Notes: a model not told the origin generated them from the sequence alone. A stretch of 64,000 nt of DNA from JAVJSU01 sp040219275 (GCA_040219275.1 JAVJSU010000071.1:62001-126000); one strand, 5' to 3'. Numbered from the stretch's first letter, positions 50,811 to 61,047 are shown. Numbers and translations: made by a program.

Positions 50811-53252
50811 TTATTCCACAGGGACAACATCCGGCTGAGTCAGGGTGTAATAGTCATGCAAGAGCGAACGTTTCCGCATCCCAACGCTAACGACGATGCT
50901 ACACAGCAAGAACACCAGCAACACCAGACCGAGTATCTCGATTGGGGGCCACTGAAATTCAAATATATCGGGGAACAGCGTCGCCGCACCCAGCGCCCCA
51001 CCCGTCAACACAAAGGTAATCACCGTCGCCAATGGATAGCGGAAATAGGTTCGCGGTTGTGCAACATCAATCCCGCACACAAACAGGAAGATCATCAAAC
51101 TATAGAGGATAAACAGCAGAGTTGTTGTGCTCCGTGCAATAAGTAAATTTTCATCCACATAACGATAGGTCACCAGATACGTAAAGGCGATCCCGATGGC
51201 GCTAATCAATCCCGCCGTCAAGATATAATCGAACACATCATCCCGGAAGCCTTTGATTTTATTGGGTCTAATCAAGCCAATCGCCAGCAACCCGCCGGGG
51301 ATATTCACTGTCCCAAACGCCGCCCAGCTAATTTGAATCGGCGTAATCGGGAACGGCAAAGCCATAAAGTAAACGAATATAAACAACAACGTGTTATAGA
51401 CATTCTTCGTCAGGAACATCTTGGTACTACCGAACAGAGTCTGCGTGATGCGCGTCCCTTCTTCAAATGCTAATGGCAAGGTGGACATCGCATTATTCAG
51501 CAGGACAATATCCGCCACATCTTTGGTGATTTGCGCGCCCGCATTCATCGCAATCGCCAGATCAGCCTCTTTTAGCGCCGGAACATCATTCACGCCGTCG
51601 CCGACCATCGCCACATAATGCCCCTGTCGCCGCAATGCCGCGATGATACGCTTCTTGGTTTCCGGTTCCACCCGTGCGAACACGTCGGCTTCCAGCACCG
51701 CTTGCTCTAAGATGGAGTCCGGCATCGCATCCAATTGTTCGCCGGTATATGCCACGGACACATCCATACCTGCGCGTTCCGCCACCGCCCGTACCGTCTG
51801 TACACTATCGCCGGAAATCACCTTCGGACGGACATCCAACGCCATGAATGCTTCCAGCGTTGCCTTACTGTCATGCCGCACCTGATCGCTAATAACGATC
51901 AACGCCAGCGGGGTCATCTGCGCCTTATCCAGATCATGTCCTTCCGGTGATGGTGGATTGACCGATTTAGCAAAGGCAAGCACACGATAGCCTTCAGAAG
52001 CGTAATCCATCACCGTCGTACCATGTGCGCCGCCAATCACCCGCTCCGGCGCGCCGAGATAATAGGTGCCATCCGAGAAGACCATTGCGCCCCATTTACG
52101 CGCAGAGGTAAAAGGAATTTCTGCGTTTTTTTCATCAAGTTCGTCCAACTGCGATTCATCTAGCGCATAGTGATGCGAAATCGCCGTTGCAGTCGTGTTT
52201 TGATGCGATAAGTTACCCACATAATTTTTGAGTTGCTGGCTGATCGTCGCTTCGTCAATGTTATCAACAGGCAAAATTTTATCCACCGCCAGACGATTCT
52301 CCGTAAGCGTTCCAGTTTTATCGAAGCACAGCACCGTGACATTCGCCATCGATTCAACCGCGTTCACCCGTTGAATCAGCGTTTGGTGACGGGTGATGTT
52401 GACCGCGCCAATCGTCAGCGCCAAAGTCGATGCCAGCACCAATCCCTGTGGGACAAGGCTTGTCGAAAACACGACCATGTTCTTGACTGTCTGGATAAAG
52501 CCTTCATCTGTACGGAAACCAGCGATCATCAACATCGGACCGAAAATCACGAGGATCATCAATGCTAACTTGACAATCGTAGCGATCTTTTTCTGTGTCG
52601 GCGTGAGGGTATTCTTATAGACCTTCGCCGTGTTTGTCAGGCGGTTAACCGTGCTTTTCGCACCGATTTGCTCTGCGATCATCAAGCCAGAACCTGCGAT
52701 ACAAAATGAACCAGAGGTAATAGGATTGTCGAGTTGCTTGTGTACCGCGTCAGATTCACCAGTGACCTGAGACTCATCCACTTCAAGGGAATCGCTATGG
52801 ATCACCTTGCCATCCACAACAATACGCTCCCCCGGTTGAATCAGAATCACCTCATCAATGACCACTGTATCGTTGGGGATGGTCTCAATCTGTCCATCAC
52901 GCATGACCTGCACGGTTTTCGGCGCTAAATCCGCCAACTCATCAAGCTTACGCTTGGCGTTAATCTCCTGCACCGTGCCAACGAGCGAGTTGGTCACCAC
53001 GCTAAAGCCAGCGAATAAGACTGTCCAATAATCCTGCGATAGCAACACAATCAGCAACATCGCAAACAGCACGATATTAAACACGTTAAAGACATTATGA
53101 CGGAAAATATCAATGTAAGAACGCCCGCCACGCGCCTCAAAACGGTTGACTTCCCCGCGCTGAATACGGTCTTGCACCTGCGCGGCGCTTAACCCTGTGA
53201 TATGCGTGCCGGTTCGTCTGATTGAATTGGTTGTGGGCGTTTTAGTCGTCAT
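50811..53252 (-). CDS. HAD-IC family P-type ATPase (CtpE-like cation transporter)
   Basis: 813 aa. The actuator motif is VTGESDAVHKQ and the phosphorylation site is Asp311 in CFDKTGTLTENR. The hinge contains MVGDGVNDVPALKEADLAIAM (split here as two motifs), and VPQGLVLAS lies in transmembrane helix 4. About ten membrane helices. The N-terminal GLSAAQVQDRIQRGEVNRFE and the size match mycobacterial CtpE-type ATPases, reported as Ca2+ transporters, rather than heavy-metal ATPases (no CPC). The ion is inferred. Monocistronic, in the cytoplasmic membrane. Confidence 0.92.
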   Translation of the reverse strand: MTTKTPTTNSIRRTGTHITGLSAAQVQDRIQRGEVNRFEARGGRSYIDIFRHNVFNVFNIVLFAMLLIVLLSQDYWTVLFAGFSVVTNSLVGTVQEINAKRKLDELADLAPKTVQVMRDGQIETIPNDTVVIDEVILIQPGERIVVDGKVIHSDSLEVDESQVTGESDAVHKQLDNPITSGSFCIAGSGLMIAEQIGAKSTVNRLTNTAKVYKNTLTPTQKKIATIVKLALMILVIFGPMLMIAGFRTDEGFIQTVKNMVVFSTSLVPQGLVLASTLALTIGAVNITRHQTLIQRVNAVESMANVTVLCFDKTGTLTENRLAVDKILPVDNIDEATISQQLKNYVGNLSHQNTTATAISHHYALDESQLDELDEKNAEIPFTSARKWGAMVFSDGTYYLGAPERVIGGAHGTTVMDYASEGYRVLAFAKSVNPPSPEGHDLDKAQMTPLALIVISDQVRHDSKATLEAFMALDVRPKVISGDSVQTVRAVAERAGMDVSVAYTGEQLDAMPDSILEQAVLEADVFARVEPETKKRIIAALRRQGHYVAMVGDGVNDVPALKEADLAIAMNAGAQITKDVADIVLLNNAMSTLPLAFEEGTRITQTLFGSTKMFLTKNVYNTLLFIFVYFMALPFPITPIQISWAAFGTVNIPGGLLAIGLIRPNKIKGFRDDVFDYILTAGLISAIGIAFTYLVTYRYVDENLLIARSTTTLLFILYSLMIFLFVCGIDVAQPRTYFRYPLATVITFVLTGGALGAATLFPDIFEFQWPPIEILGLVLLVFLLCSIVVSVGMRKRSLLHDYYTLTQPDVVPVE

Positions 53253-53332
53253 GGGTTTCCAATAAATGTTGAATTCAGGTAGTCACGCTAACTGTAATGA
53301 AAAAACCGTTATCAGACAACCCACCAGATGGC

Positions 53333-53818
53333 TTATTGTTGTGCTGGTTTCTTCAACATGCCCTTATAGATACCCGGATGCGAGTCCGGAATAACCGTCG
53401 CACCGACCAGCTTCGTATAAAAATCTACCGGACCCGCCCCGCCGATAATTGCGTAGCCGTAGCCATCCCACTTCATAGCATAGAGCGCAATGACGAGTAG
53501 CGCCGCGCCTGTGCCTTTTCCTCGTGCGATTTCTCGCACCCCTGTCGGACCGAAAAAGCCTTTCATGGTGGCATTTACCACAGAAAAGCCGATCACATCG
53601 CGCTCATGTTCCGCGACGAAGCAGGTCGGCGGATTGTTGCCGAATGCCGCCTCGGTTTCGCTCACCCAATAGGCACTGAATTCTTCGCCCACCCATTGGG
53701 TGATGAGGTGTTTTTCCGGCGCGATTGCACGGCGAATCGTGATTCCGAGTGAATGTTGTTTTTCTATAAACGGGTCGAGTGGAGGTAGGTCATACAATTT
53801 CACGAGCATATCAGGCAT
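53333..53818 (-). CDS. GNAT family N-acetyltransferase
   Basis: 161 aa. The acetyl-CoA-binding motif A is VREIARGKGTGAALLVIAL (RGKGTG near residues 101-106), preceded by the strand DVIGFSVVNATM and followed by GYAIIGGAGPVDFYTKLVGA. An N-terminal ~35 residues precede the fold. The acceptor substrate is unknown. Monocistronic; cytoplasmic. Confidence 0.85.
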   Translation of the reverse strand: MPDMLVKLYDLPPLDPFIEKQHSLGITIRRAIAPEKHLITQWVGEEFSAYWVSETEAAFGNNPPTCFVAEHERDVIGFSVVNATMKGFFGPTGVREIARGKGTGAALLVIALYAMKWDGYGYAIIGGAGPVDFYTKLVGATVIPDSHPGIYKGMLKKPAQQ

Positions 53819-53877
53819 GGGAGCGTCTCTTTCGTGTAAGCCAACTACGGAGATTATAGCCCATTTAGATTGAGAAA

Positions 53878-54444
53878 TTAGTCAGCGAAAATATCGCTCA
53901 CTTTGATGCTGAGTTCCGGCAATACGGGCATACCGCTAATCACAGCATCTTTGCGATAATGCCGGACTTTTTCACCGGGTAGATGCACGGAAACGCGTTT
54001 TTCGCCGGGTCGAACCACCCAGACAACCGTTCCAACAGAGAGATAATTGGTGACTTTGGTAACCAGTTTATCCATCTCGTCCTGACGATCCGATGAAATC
54101 ACTTCTACAGCGAGATCAGGTGGATTGGGATTGTAGCCGGATTTCGCCAATTGCGGTTGTTTTTCGTAGGAGATGTAGGCAACATCAGGCGCGTAACGTT
54201 CACCCGCCACCATGTAGCCGCCCGCCTCGCCAGTGACATGCCCTTTGATCTTATTTTGATGCAAAAATAGCTTGATGAGAAAAATAATCTGTGCAGAAAT
54301 TGCAGATACATACGGATTTGATGGCACTTCGACGATCTCCCCGGCAATGAATTCAAACATTTTTTCCGCGTTTTCCGGTGTGTTAATAAATGTTTCAAAC
54401 TGTTCTAGTGTAAAAATGGGTGTCTCAATTTGTTCTAAGGTCAT
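53878..54444 (-). CDS. Uma2 family endonuclease-fold protein (DUF820)
   Basis: 188 aa. A PD-(D/E)XK fold of the Uma2 type: FEFIAGEIVEVPSNPYVS (Glu), YAPDVAYISYEK (PDV) and PPDLAVEVISSDR (Asp...Glu-Val), then VWVVRPGEKRVSVH. These proteins are very numerous in cyanobacteria and Chloroflexota and are annotated as putative restriction-like nucleases, with no proven function. Monocistronic. Confidence 0.9.
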   Translation of the reverse strand: MTLEQIETPIFTLEQFETFINTPENAEKMFEFIAGEIVEVPSNPYVSAISAQIIFLIKLFLHQNKIKGHVTGEAGGYMVAGERYAPDVAYISYEKQPQLAKSGYNPNPPDLAVEVISSDRQDEMDKLVTKVTNYLSVGTVVWVVRPGEKRVSVHLPGEKVRHYRKDAVISGMPVLPELSIKVSDIFAD

Positions 54445-54697
54445 GGCTTATTCTCAAATACCGCCTGATGTCGTCAATTATATCATCGGAATCAAAAAGG
54501 TGAGGCGGCTTGACCTCACCGCTCGCATGTCTTTTGGTTAAGCAAAGACCGTGTGGGGTTTCTCTTCGAGTTCACCATCCATTGGTTTCGGCAACGGTCA
54601 CATCAACGACTTTTACGCGAATATTACCGGATTGAAAAAATATGAGACGCGCTATGGTAAAGTACACTTAACAAATGTTTGAATGAAGGATGGTTTC

Positions 54698-55810
54698 ATG
54701 AAACGCTTGCTGATTCTCCTGTCGCTATTATTGCTCTGTTCCGGCGCAATCACCGCGCAATCAGACGAAACAATTTTGGTTGATACCCTGCTAGATCGTA
54801 TGGAACAAGCCGTGATGCGTGGTGATTCCGTTGCCTATCTCGCCAATGTTGATCTCTCCGATCCGATTTTTGCACGGGAGCACACCAATTGGGCGGAAGA
54901 TTGGGCGGACGGTGATTACCTGACTGATTTTGAGCTTGAGGCGGAAAATATCGACACAATCAACGGCTATACGATTGCTGATCTAACGATGCGCTGGGAA
55001 AGTACATTAGAGGAAAATCCCGGCATGACTGCCCGCTTCGCCGCAAAATTTATCGTCGATACCGAAATGGGCATCGCGCTTTACGCAGGGGAATATTGGG
55101 AAAGCACTCCGAGTGAACATTTTGTTATCTTATCCGCACCGGGTCAGCAAACCGCCGCCGATGCACTTCTGCCAGAATTACCGGACATCTACGACAGCGT
55201 GACCACTGCCTACGGGTACGAACCCAACACACAGATGCAGATCAAAATTTACGCCACGCGGCAGGCACTCGTCGCCACGACTCTGCTGAGTTTGCCGGAG
55301 ATCGCCGGATGGAACGAACCGGGCGAATCGCTCAAAATTATCGACGCGGGACCGGAAAGTGATGGCATCATTGTCGCACACGAATTCACCCATTTCTTGA
55401 CGTTTAATCAGGCGGACGACACACACGGAAATATCCCATGGTGGGCATCAGAAGGTATCGCGGATTACATGGCGCAGAATTACATCAACGATGGCGAACA
55501 AACCTTCGCGGAGATTACGGTTGGTTCAATCCAACAATTAGCCGAGCGTGGAAGTCTAGTCGGGTGGGAGGAGATCAGTGTTTTTGAAGATACGCCTGTT
55601 CCGCTATGGCGTTACGTGTATCCACAGGGCTACACATTTATGCACTTTCTGACGGAAGTACACAGCGCGGAAGCCCGTAACGCGTGGCTACACAATCTCG
55701 CTCATGACATGACTATTGACGAAGCAACTGAAGCCATTTTTGACATAACCTTCGATGAATTAGATGTTGAATTTCTGGCGTGGTTGCTGGCATACGAGGC
55801 GGATGAATAA
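54698..55810 (+). CDS. Secreted gluzincin-type metallopeptidase (peptidase MA-like)
   Basis: 370 aa. ATG 54698 is preferred to 54683 because AGGA (54687-54690) lies 7 nt upstream. The signal peptide is MKRLLILLSLLLLCSGAITA. An N-terminal ~110-aa NTF2-like stretch is followed by a protease domain with HEFTH at 228-232 and, ~20 residues later, WWASEGIADYMAQ carrying the third zinc-ligand Glu. It acts outside the cytoplasmic membrane; substrate unknown. Monocistronic, convergent with the PD40 genes. Confidence 0.88.
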   Translation: MKRLLILLSLLLLCSGAITAQSDETILVDTLLDRMEQAVMRGDSVAYLANVDLSDPIFAREHTNWAEDWADGDYLTDFELEAENIDTINGYTIADLTMRWESTLEENPGMTARFAAKFIVDTEMGIALYAGEYWESTPSEHFVILSAPGQQTAADALLPELPDIYDSVTTAYGYEPNTQMQIKIYATRQALVATTLLSLPEIAGWNEPGESLKIIDAGPESDGIIVAHEFTHFLTFNQADDTHGNIPWWASEGIADYMAQNYINDGEQTFAEITVGSIQQLAERGSLVGWEEISVFEDTPVPLWRYVYPQGYTFMHFLTEVHSAEARNAWLHNLAHDMTIDEATEAIFDITFDELDVEFLAWLLAYEADE

Positions 55811-55824
55811 AACTTAACCAGATT

Positions 55825-56853
55825 TTAGGGTCGCCACACGGCATGATAATCCGCACCAGCATATTGCGTTAAGCGTTCGTGTTGCGTGCCGTCGCGTCGC
55901 ATTCTATAGAGGTCACGATTACCGTTCTCGGTGGTTTCGTAGATAATGTAAGCGCCATCAAGTGACCACACGGGCGCAGAGCCACCGTGCAACGTGAGTC
56001 TGCGGATGTTCGTGCCGTCCGCGTTCATCATGGCGACTTCCGGCAAGCCATAACGCGAGGTGACGAATGCGATTTCTGCCCCATTCGGTGACCATGCCGG
56101 TTGCACATCCGTCGCGGGGTCGTCCGTCAGGTTGATGATGTCGCCTGTGATGAGGTTGACCGCGAAAATATCGGCATTGCCATTGGGCGAGGTGACGAAC
56201 GCGATGTGTAGACTATCCGCCGACCACACAAACTCATGATCTTGAGAGCGCACGCCTACTAAAAATTGCGCCTCTGTGCCCGCACTCGCAATCACATAAA
56301 TACTCCGATCTCCGCCTCTAAACGTCGAAAAAGCGATCATCGTGCCGTCCGGCGACCATTGCGGAAAACGATCTAGCGCCGTGTCTTGCGTCAGGTTGCG
56401 GGGATTACTCCCGTCTGCGTCCATCACATAGATTTCGTTGTTACGGTCACGGGTGGTTTCAAAGGTGATCTGTGTGCCATCCGGTGACCAATCCGCCGCA
56501 AAATCACTGCTCGGATTGTGAGTCAGGTTTTTCGCACCGCGCCGACTACCCGGATAGACCAGATATAACTCGCTGTTCGCATCCCGAAATGAGGTCACCA
56601 GAAGCGCGTCACCATCCGCAGACCAGACCATGCCGCTATCGTTGGCAACCGCGCCATTTAACGGCATCTCCCACCGTCGTTGCAAATCGAGCAGATAGAT
56701 ATATTGCACCGCGTTCCGCTGACTAAAGAAGGCGATCATCTCCGCACGAAAAATTGTATTTCCAGCAACACCCGCACCATAAATCAGCCCGATTGCAAAC
56801 AGAGTAAGGGGAACGATCAGCTTAATCATGAACCAGCTAATCAAGGTCGCCAT
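55825..56853 (-). CDS. PD40 (TolB-like WD40) beta-propeller protein
   Basis: 342 aa. An N-terminal membrane anchor (ISWFMIKLIVPLTLFAIGLI) is followed by about six PD40 repeats with the pattern ADWSPDGTQITFETTRDRNNEIYVMDADG. The recurrent WSPDG and SNPRNLT motifs are clear. It forms a propeller outside the membrane that binds proteins or ligands. It overlaps the next upstream gene by 13 bp, so the three PD40 genes and holB form one leftward operon. Confidence 0.88.
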   Translation of the reverse strand: MATLISWFMIKLIVPLTLFAIGLIYGAGVAGNTIFRAEMIAFFSQRNAVQYIYLLDLQRRWEMPLNGAVANDSGMVWSADGDALLVTSFRDANSELYLVYPGSRRGAKNLTHNPSSDFAADWSPDGTQITFETTRDRNNEIYVMDADGSNPRNLTQDTALDRFPQWSPDGTMIAFSTFRGGDRSIYVIASAGTEAQFLVGVRSQDHEFVWSADSLHIAFVTSPNGNADIFAVNLITGDIINLTDDPATDVQPAWSPNGAEIAFVTSRYGLPEVAMMNADGTNIRRLTLHGGSAPVWSLDGAYIIYETTENGNRDLYRMRRDGTQHERLTQYAGADYHAVWRP

Positions 56854-58043
56854 CGCGGATCCGAATCTGAAGCCAATGGATTAGCGCGGGTAATCGCACG
56901 TAAGCCGGTGCCATCTACGTTGACGATATAGAGTTGCCTGCCCTGCCCATTTGCGACACGGAAAATGACCTGTTCACCATCCGGTGACCAGAAGCTACCG
57001 TTTCCTAAATTACTGAAAAATGTGGCTGAAGGCGATTGCTGATACAGTGATTCGGTGAGGTGTATGGTTTCGCCGCTGACAATATCAACCGTGTACAACT
57101 GTGGCTGTGCGGACGTTCCGCCGGTATACAACAAGCGTGTGCCGTCCGGCGACCATTGCGGATAGCCCTCCGGTTGAGGATGATTCGTCAGGTTACGTGG
57201 ATTGTTTCCGTCTGCGTCCATCACATAAATATCCATACTCCTGCCACGATCCGACTGAAAAGCGATCAGACTGCCATCCGGCGACCAGACCGGATTGGTG
57301 TCACTAGCAGGATGATTGGTCAAATTAAGTGTGGCATCCGTCTCCACATCCATCCGAAAAATATCGTCGGCGGGTTGCATATAACACATCAAAAAGCGAC
57401 TATCGGGCGACCATTGATAATTGGTACAGCCCACCAATGAGGTCGCCACCAATTCAGGTTCAGCGGTTTCCACTGTATCGACATCCATAATATAAAAGCC
57501 CCCGATGCCACCATTTGCCACAAAATAAGCGATCTTCTGGCTATCCGGCGACCATAAACCAAAAAGTACATTCCCAAATGCACTATTCACCTGTCGAATA
57601 TTCGTACCGTCCGCGTCCATGACGTAAAGTTCCATCACGTCGGTGCGATCACTCCGAAAAGCAATCATCGTCCCATCCGGCGACCATCGCGGGTCAAAAT
57701 CTCCCGCAGGGTTATTCGTCAGATTACGAATTTCGCCCTGTCTCGTTTGGATGACTATATCTGATCGAAAGTAATCATCATAAAGCAATAATTCGCCGTC
57801 TGGTGACCACTGTGGCATGTTGAAAATGGTGCTCAAATTGATCTCTAAAAGTCGATCAATATCAAGCATGTTATAGCCGTGCCCCCGCAGTCCAATGCTA
57901 TCCCGCACAAAAATGATTTCACGCGATTGATTATGAAGTGTGCCGAGTTGAATCAGCGCATACGAAACACCAGCCAGCCAGAACGACAGAACACACGCCA
58001 GAATCACCAATTTTCGTAGAATCAAAGTTGCCGCACAATCCAC
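56841..58043 (-). CDS. PD40 (TolB-like WD40) beta-propeller protein
   Basis: 400 aa from GTG 58043 (start uncertain, no good ribosome-binding site). An N-terminal signal anchor (KLVILACVLSFWLAGVSYAL) is followed by seven or more PD40 blades, e.g. PRWSPDGTMIAFRSDRTD, PVWSPDGSLIAFQSDRGR and PQWSPDGTRLLYTGG. It has the longest propeller of the three paralogues. Likely membrane-attached on the outside; possibly hetero-oligomeric with its neighbours. Confidence 0.87.
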   Translation of the reverse strand: MDCAATLILRKLVILACVLSFWLAGVSYALIQLGTLHNQSREIIFVRDSIGLRGHGYNMLDIDRLLEINLSTIFNMPQWSPDGELLLYDDYFRSDIVIQTRQGEIRNLTNNPAGDFDPRWSPDGTMIAFRSDRTDVMELYVMDADGTNIRQVNSAFGNVLFGLWSPDSQKIAYFVANGGIGGFYIMDVDTVETAEPELVATSLVGCTNYQWSPDSRFLMCYMQPADDIFRMDVETDATLNLTNHPASDTNPVWSPDGSLIAFQSDRGRSMDIYVMDADGNNPRNLTNHPQPEGYPQWSPDGTRLLYTGGTSAQPQLYTVDIVSGETIHLTESLYQQSPSATFFSNLGNGSFWSPDGEQVIFRVANGQGRQLYIVNVDGTGLRAITRANPLASDSDPRWRP

Positions 58044-58071
58044 CGGAGGCGAAAGTATGGATAAGGGGTCA

Positions 58072-58929
58072 TCATTTTACCCAGAATGGCGCGTAATCGC
58101 TGTTGGGATGGGTCGTCAGCCGGCGCACATCGCCACCACGATCATTCATGATGTAAATTTCAGGATTACCACTGCGGCGCGAACTAAAAGCGATGTGTGT
58201 GCCATCCGGTGACCAGACCGGCGCAAAATCACTGCCCGTTCTTGCCGTCAGTCGGTGTAAATTGCCACCATCGGCATCCATCACAAAAATTTCGCCATCC
58301 CCATCCCGAAATGAAGTAAAGACGATGTGTGTGCCATCCGGTGACCACGCATACTCGCTATCTGTGCCTTCGTGATCGGTCAAATTGATCTGCTCACCTG
58401 TCTCCACATCTAACCGGATGATGTCAAAATCCCCGTTGATGCGTGACATAAACAGAATCTGCGACTCATCAGGCGACCAGATCGGGCAGACCTGATAGCC
58501 GGTCTCGCCGTTCGCATCGGTCAGGTTTACCAGTTGGAGCGTAGTGGTGTTCAGGAGATAAATATCAAAATTACCATCCAGCGCGGACTCGAACAGAATT
58601 TGAGTTTGATTCTGTGAGTAAATCGGGAAAATGGGCTGATATTGCGCGGCATAAGGATAGGCTTGATAGGTAGCGATGCCCTGCCATTGGTTGATGTTCG
58701 GACATAAAAAATTGGAGGATGGGACAAATCGCTCTGCGGGCTGAATCAACAGCAAACGCGGATGCCGACTATCCATCAAATAAACGCGTGATGTGCCTGT
58801 TCTATTGGAGGCGAATTCCAGAATAGCGGATTCTGATCTTCGCCCGACGAGAATCGCAAGTCCGGCAAAAATAACGCATATCCCAACAGTGACGATGAAT
58901 ACACGCATCCATAATCGGCTTAGGATCAA
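58072..58929 (-). CDS. PD40 (TolB-like WD40) beta-propeller protein
   Basis: 285 aa from TTG 58929, which overlaps the holB stop (TTGA); an ATG at 58908 is the alternative. A membrane anchor (VFIVTVGICVIFAGLAILV) is followed by about five PD40 blades (PIWSPDESQILFMSR, YAWSPDGTHIVFTSF, PVWSPDGTHIAFSSR). It is the smallest of the triplet. The overlap implies coupling to holB translation. Function unknown beyond the propeller fold. Confidence 0.85.
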   Translation of the reverse strand: MILSRLWMRVFIVTVGICVIFAGLAILVGRRSESAILEFASNRTGTSRVYLMDSRHPRLLLIQPAERFVPSSNFLCPNINQWQGIATYQAYPYAAQYQPIFPIYSQNQTQILFESALDGNFDIYLLNTTTLQLVNLTDANGETGYQVCPIWSPDESQILFMSRINGDFDIIRLDVETGEQINLTDHEGTDSEYAWSPDGTHIVFTSFRDGDGEIFVMDADGGNLHRLTARTGSDFAPVWSPDGTHIAFSSRRSGNPEIYIMNDRGGDVRRLTTHPNSDYAPFWVK

Positions 58930-59933
58930 CGCACCAGACCCGGATAATCGAGGAACATGACCTCCAGCGCCATGCGTGGATTAGCATTGGTTTTCAACTG
59001 CTTTAATACGGTCTGCGTGGCGTGGATGGCGTGCAGGGTTTCTTCCGCATTGATCGTATATAGCATCTGCTCTATCGCAATTTGGCGGTCACTATTACAC
59101 GGCTTCACGGGGCTGTGTTCCGCCAAGAGGAGCACATCACGCCAATAGGAGAGCCATAAATCCAGCAACAAGGTCAGGGTTTCTTTGTCGCGTCCGAGGT
59201 CATTCGCCAGTTCAAAGCGTGCGGCGCGATTCATCTTGAGCGCATCATCCAGCATATCAAGCGCCTGTGTGCGTTGATCGAGCAAGTCAGGATTTTGTGC
59301 CGCCTGTATCGCCCAACCGATGCGTCCGCCGCTCAATTTGCCCAACAATTCAGCATGATCCGGCGCTTGATCGTAATGCTTAATCAGCACATCCTTAATC
59401 ACATTTGCCGCCACCGGACGCAAATGGATAATCTGTGCTCGGCTGGTAATGGTCGATAAAATCGGCTCAAGCGTGTTCGCCAGCAGGAGCAAAATAGCGT
59501 GAGGTGGCGGTTCTTCTAATGTCTTCAGCAATGAGTCCTGCGCCTGCCCACCCGCATGGTCAAAATGCTGGAAAAATGCGACCCGATAGCGTGTTTCATA
59601 GGGCTTGAGGGCGATCTGTGAGGTGACTGCACGGATCGCCTCAATTTTGAGGGATCCGGTGGTGGAGTCCGTCTCGGTAAAGAGCATATCGGGATGATTG
59701 CCACTCTCGGCTTTTTTGCAGGAGCGACACACGCCACAGGGACGCATTGCCACATCGTCGTTAAGGCAGGTCAATGCTTTGGCGAATTCGTGCGCCAGAC
59801 GGGACTTTCCAATCTGATCCACGCCCGTTATAAGATAGGCATGGCGAACCCGCTGATGAATCATCCCCTTACGTAGATAATCCACCGCCCAATCATGCCC
59901 ATATAGTTGCCAGTTGTGTGTGTTTTCAGTCAT
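58926..59933 (-). CDS. holB: DNA polymerase III subunit delta'
   Basis: 335 aa. The AAA+ clamp-loader domain has a P-loop GVDQIGKS (about residues 37-44), the zinc-binding Cys cluster CGVCRSCKKAESGNHPD, LLKTLEEPPPHA and TSRAQ at the sensor position usually written SRC. A helical C-terminal collar domain follows. In the clamp loader the delta' subunit helps open and place the beta clamp. It is the first gene of a leftward operon with three PD40 genes, an odd partnership. Confidence 0.9.
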   Translation of the reverse strand: MTENTHNWQLYGHDWAVDYLRKGMIHQRVRHAYLITGVDQIGKSRLAHEFAKALTCLNDDVAMRPCGVCRSCKKAESGNHPDMLFTETDSTTGSLKIEAIRAVTSQIALKPYETRYRVAFFQHFDHAGGQAQDSLLKTLEEPPPHAILLLLANTLEPILSTITSRAQIIHLRPVAANVIKDVLIKHYDQAPDHAELLGKLSGGRIGWAIQAAQNPDLLDQRTQALDMLDDALKMNRAARFELANDLGRDKETLTLLLDLWLSYWRDVLLLAEHSPVKPCNSDRQIAIEQMLYTINAEETLHAIHATQTVLKQLKTNANPRMALEVMFLDYPGLVR

Positions 59934-59985
59934 TCTTATCTATACAGTAACAATAAACAGTGTTGTTCTGAGGTGATGTCATCGT

Positions 59986-60483
59986 CTAAGAATCGGATTG
60001 TTTATGTTGTTCACGCGCATCAAGCGTTTTTTTGATTTGTTCAAGGTGATTGTCACCGTGACGCGCATACGACATCAGCAAGTCTTCCAGCGTAACCACA
60101 CCCGCTTGATTATGCAAGCCCCGCCGTTCCCAATCACCTTCGCCGAGGCTATCCATGAGCGTGCACCAGCGATTGTGCAGACCACGCAAAATAAACAACG
60201 AGTCTTCGACGTTGGGCAAAGTCGCCTCTACCGTGCGTGACCAATTCTTCTGGTCGAACGAGCGAATTTCCGGTTGTTCGTGCAGGAGAATATGCTTAAA
60301 ACGATGAAAGGCGTTCATGTGGGCATCGGCGACGTGATGGATATTCTGTGCGATGCTCCATTCGCCGGGGAGGTAAACCATTTCTAGCTCATCAGTTGGA
60401 ACCCCGCGCACTAATTCCGCCAGTTGACGGGGTAGGGTTCGCATTTTGATTATGAGCGCATTGCGTTCGTCAACGGTGAGCAT
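59986..60483 (-). CDS. DinB family protein
   Basis: 165-aa four-helix bundle. Candidate metal ligands: NIHHVADAHMNAFHRF (His near residue 51) and YARHGDNHLEQIKKTL (two His), the DinB_2 pattern. It is paralogous to the next upstream gene (same length, same motifs). No proven reaction for this subgroup. Confidence 0.88.
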   Translation of the reverse strand: MLTVDERNALIIKMRTLPRQLAELVRGVPTDELEMVYLPGEWSIAQNIHHVADAHMNAFHRFKHILLHEQPEIRSFDQKNWSRTVEATLPNVEDSLFILRGLHNRWCTLMDSLGEGDWERRGLHNQAGVVTLEDLLMSYARHGDNHLEQIKKTLDAREQHKQSDS

Positions 60484-60570
60484 CTGGCTTCTCCCTCAAA
60501 AGGTCATTGTAAAAGCGAATGATACCCGTATTGTAACGCGCCGCGCTCATAATTGGGATAGCATAATGAA

Positions 60571-61047
60571 TTACGCGTCCGGTTTCGCCGCCAACGTCCG
60601 TTGAATCTGGTCAATATGATCGTCGCCATGTTTGGCATACACATCCAGAAATTGCACCAGCGTAATCACCCGTCCACTGGTATAGCCGCCGGTGTGTGTC
60701 CATTCCTCATCGGAGAGACTCTCCATTAACGCCACCCAGCGCGCATGTATCCCGTTCAACAAGATAAAGGTCGCGCTCATATCAGGACTCATAGAATCCG
60801 CCGTCGTTGCCCACACATCCTGATCGTAGGGCTTGGCAACAGAATTTTCTTCCAGCAAAAATAACTTAAAGCGCATATACGCGTTGAGATGTGAATCAGC
60901 CACATGGTGTACATTCTGCGCGACTGTCCACTCACCATCGAGATAGGGTGTGGTCAGGTCTTGCTCGCTCAGGTCACGGACGACGGCTTCCAACCGTGCC
61001 GGATACGTGCGGATACGCTCAATTTGTTCTTCAATACTGTTGGACAT
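60571..61047 (-). CDS. DinB family protein
   Basis: 158 aa with the same layout as its neighbour: NVHHVADSHLNAYMRFKL and YAKHGDDHIDQIQRTL. The two genes are tandem duplicates 87 bp apart in one direction and are likely co-transcribed. Ribosome-binding site GGAGGGA lies upstream of the ATG. Confidence 0.88.
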   Translation of the reverse strand: MSNSIEEQIERIRTYPARLEAVVRDLSEQDLTTPYLDGEWTVAQNVHHVADSHLNAYMRFKLFLLEENSVAKPYDQDVWATTADSMSPDMSATFILLNGIHARWVALMESLSDEEWTHTGGYTSGRVITLVQFLDVYAKHGDDHIDQIQRTLAAKPDA

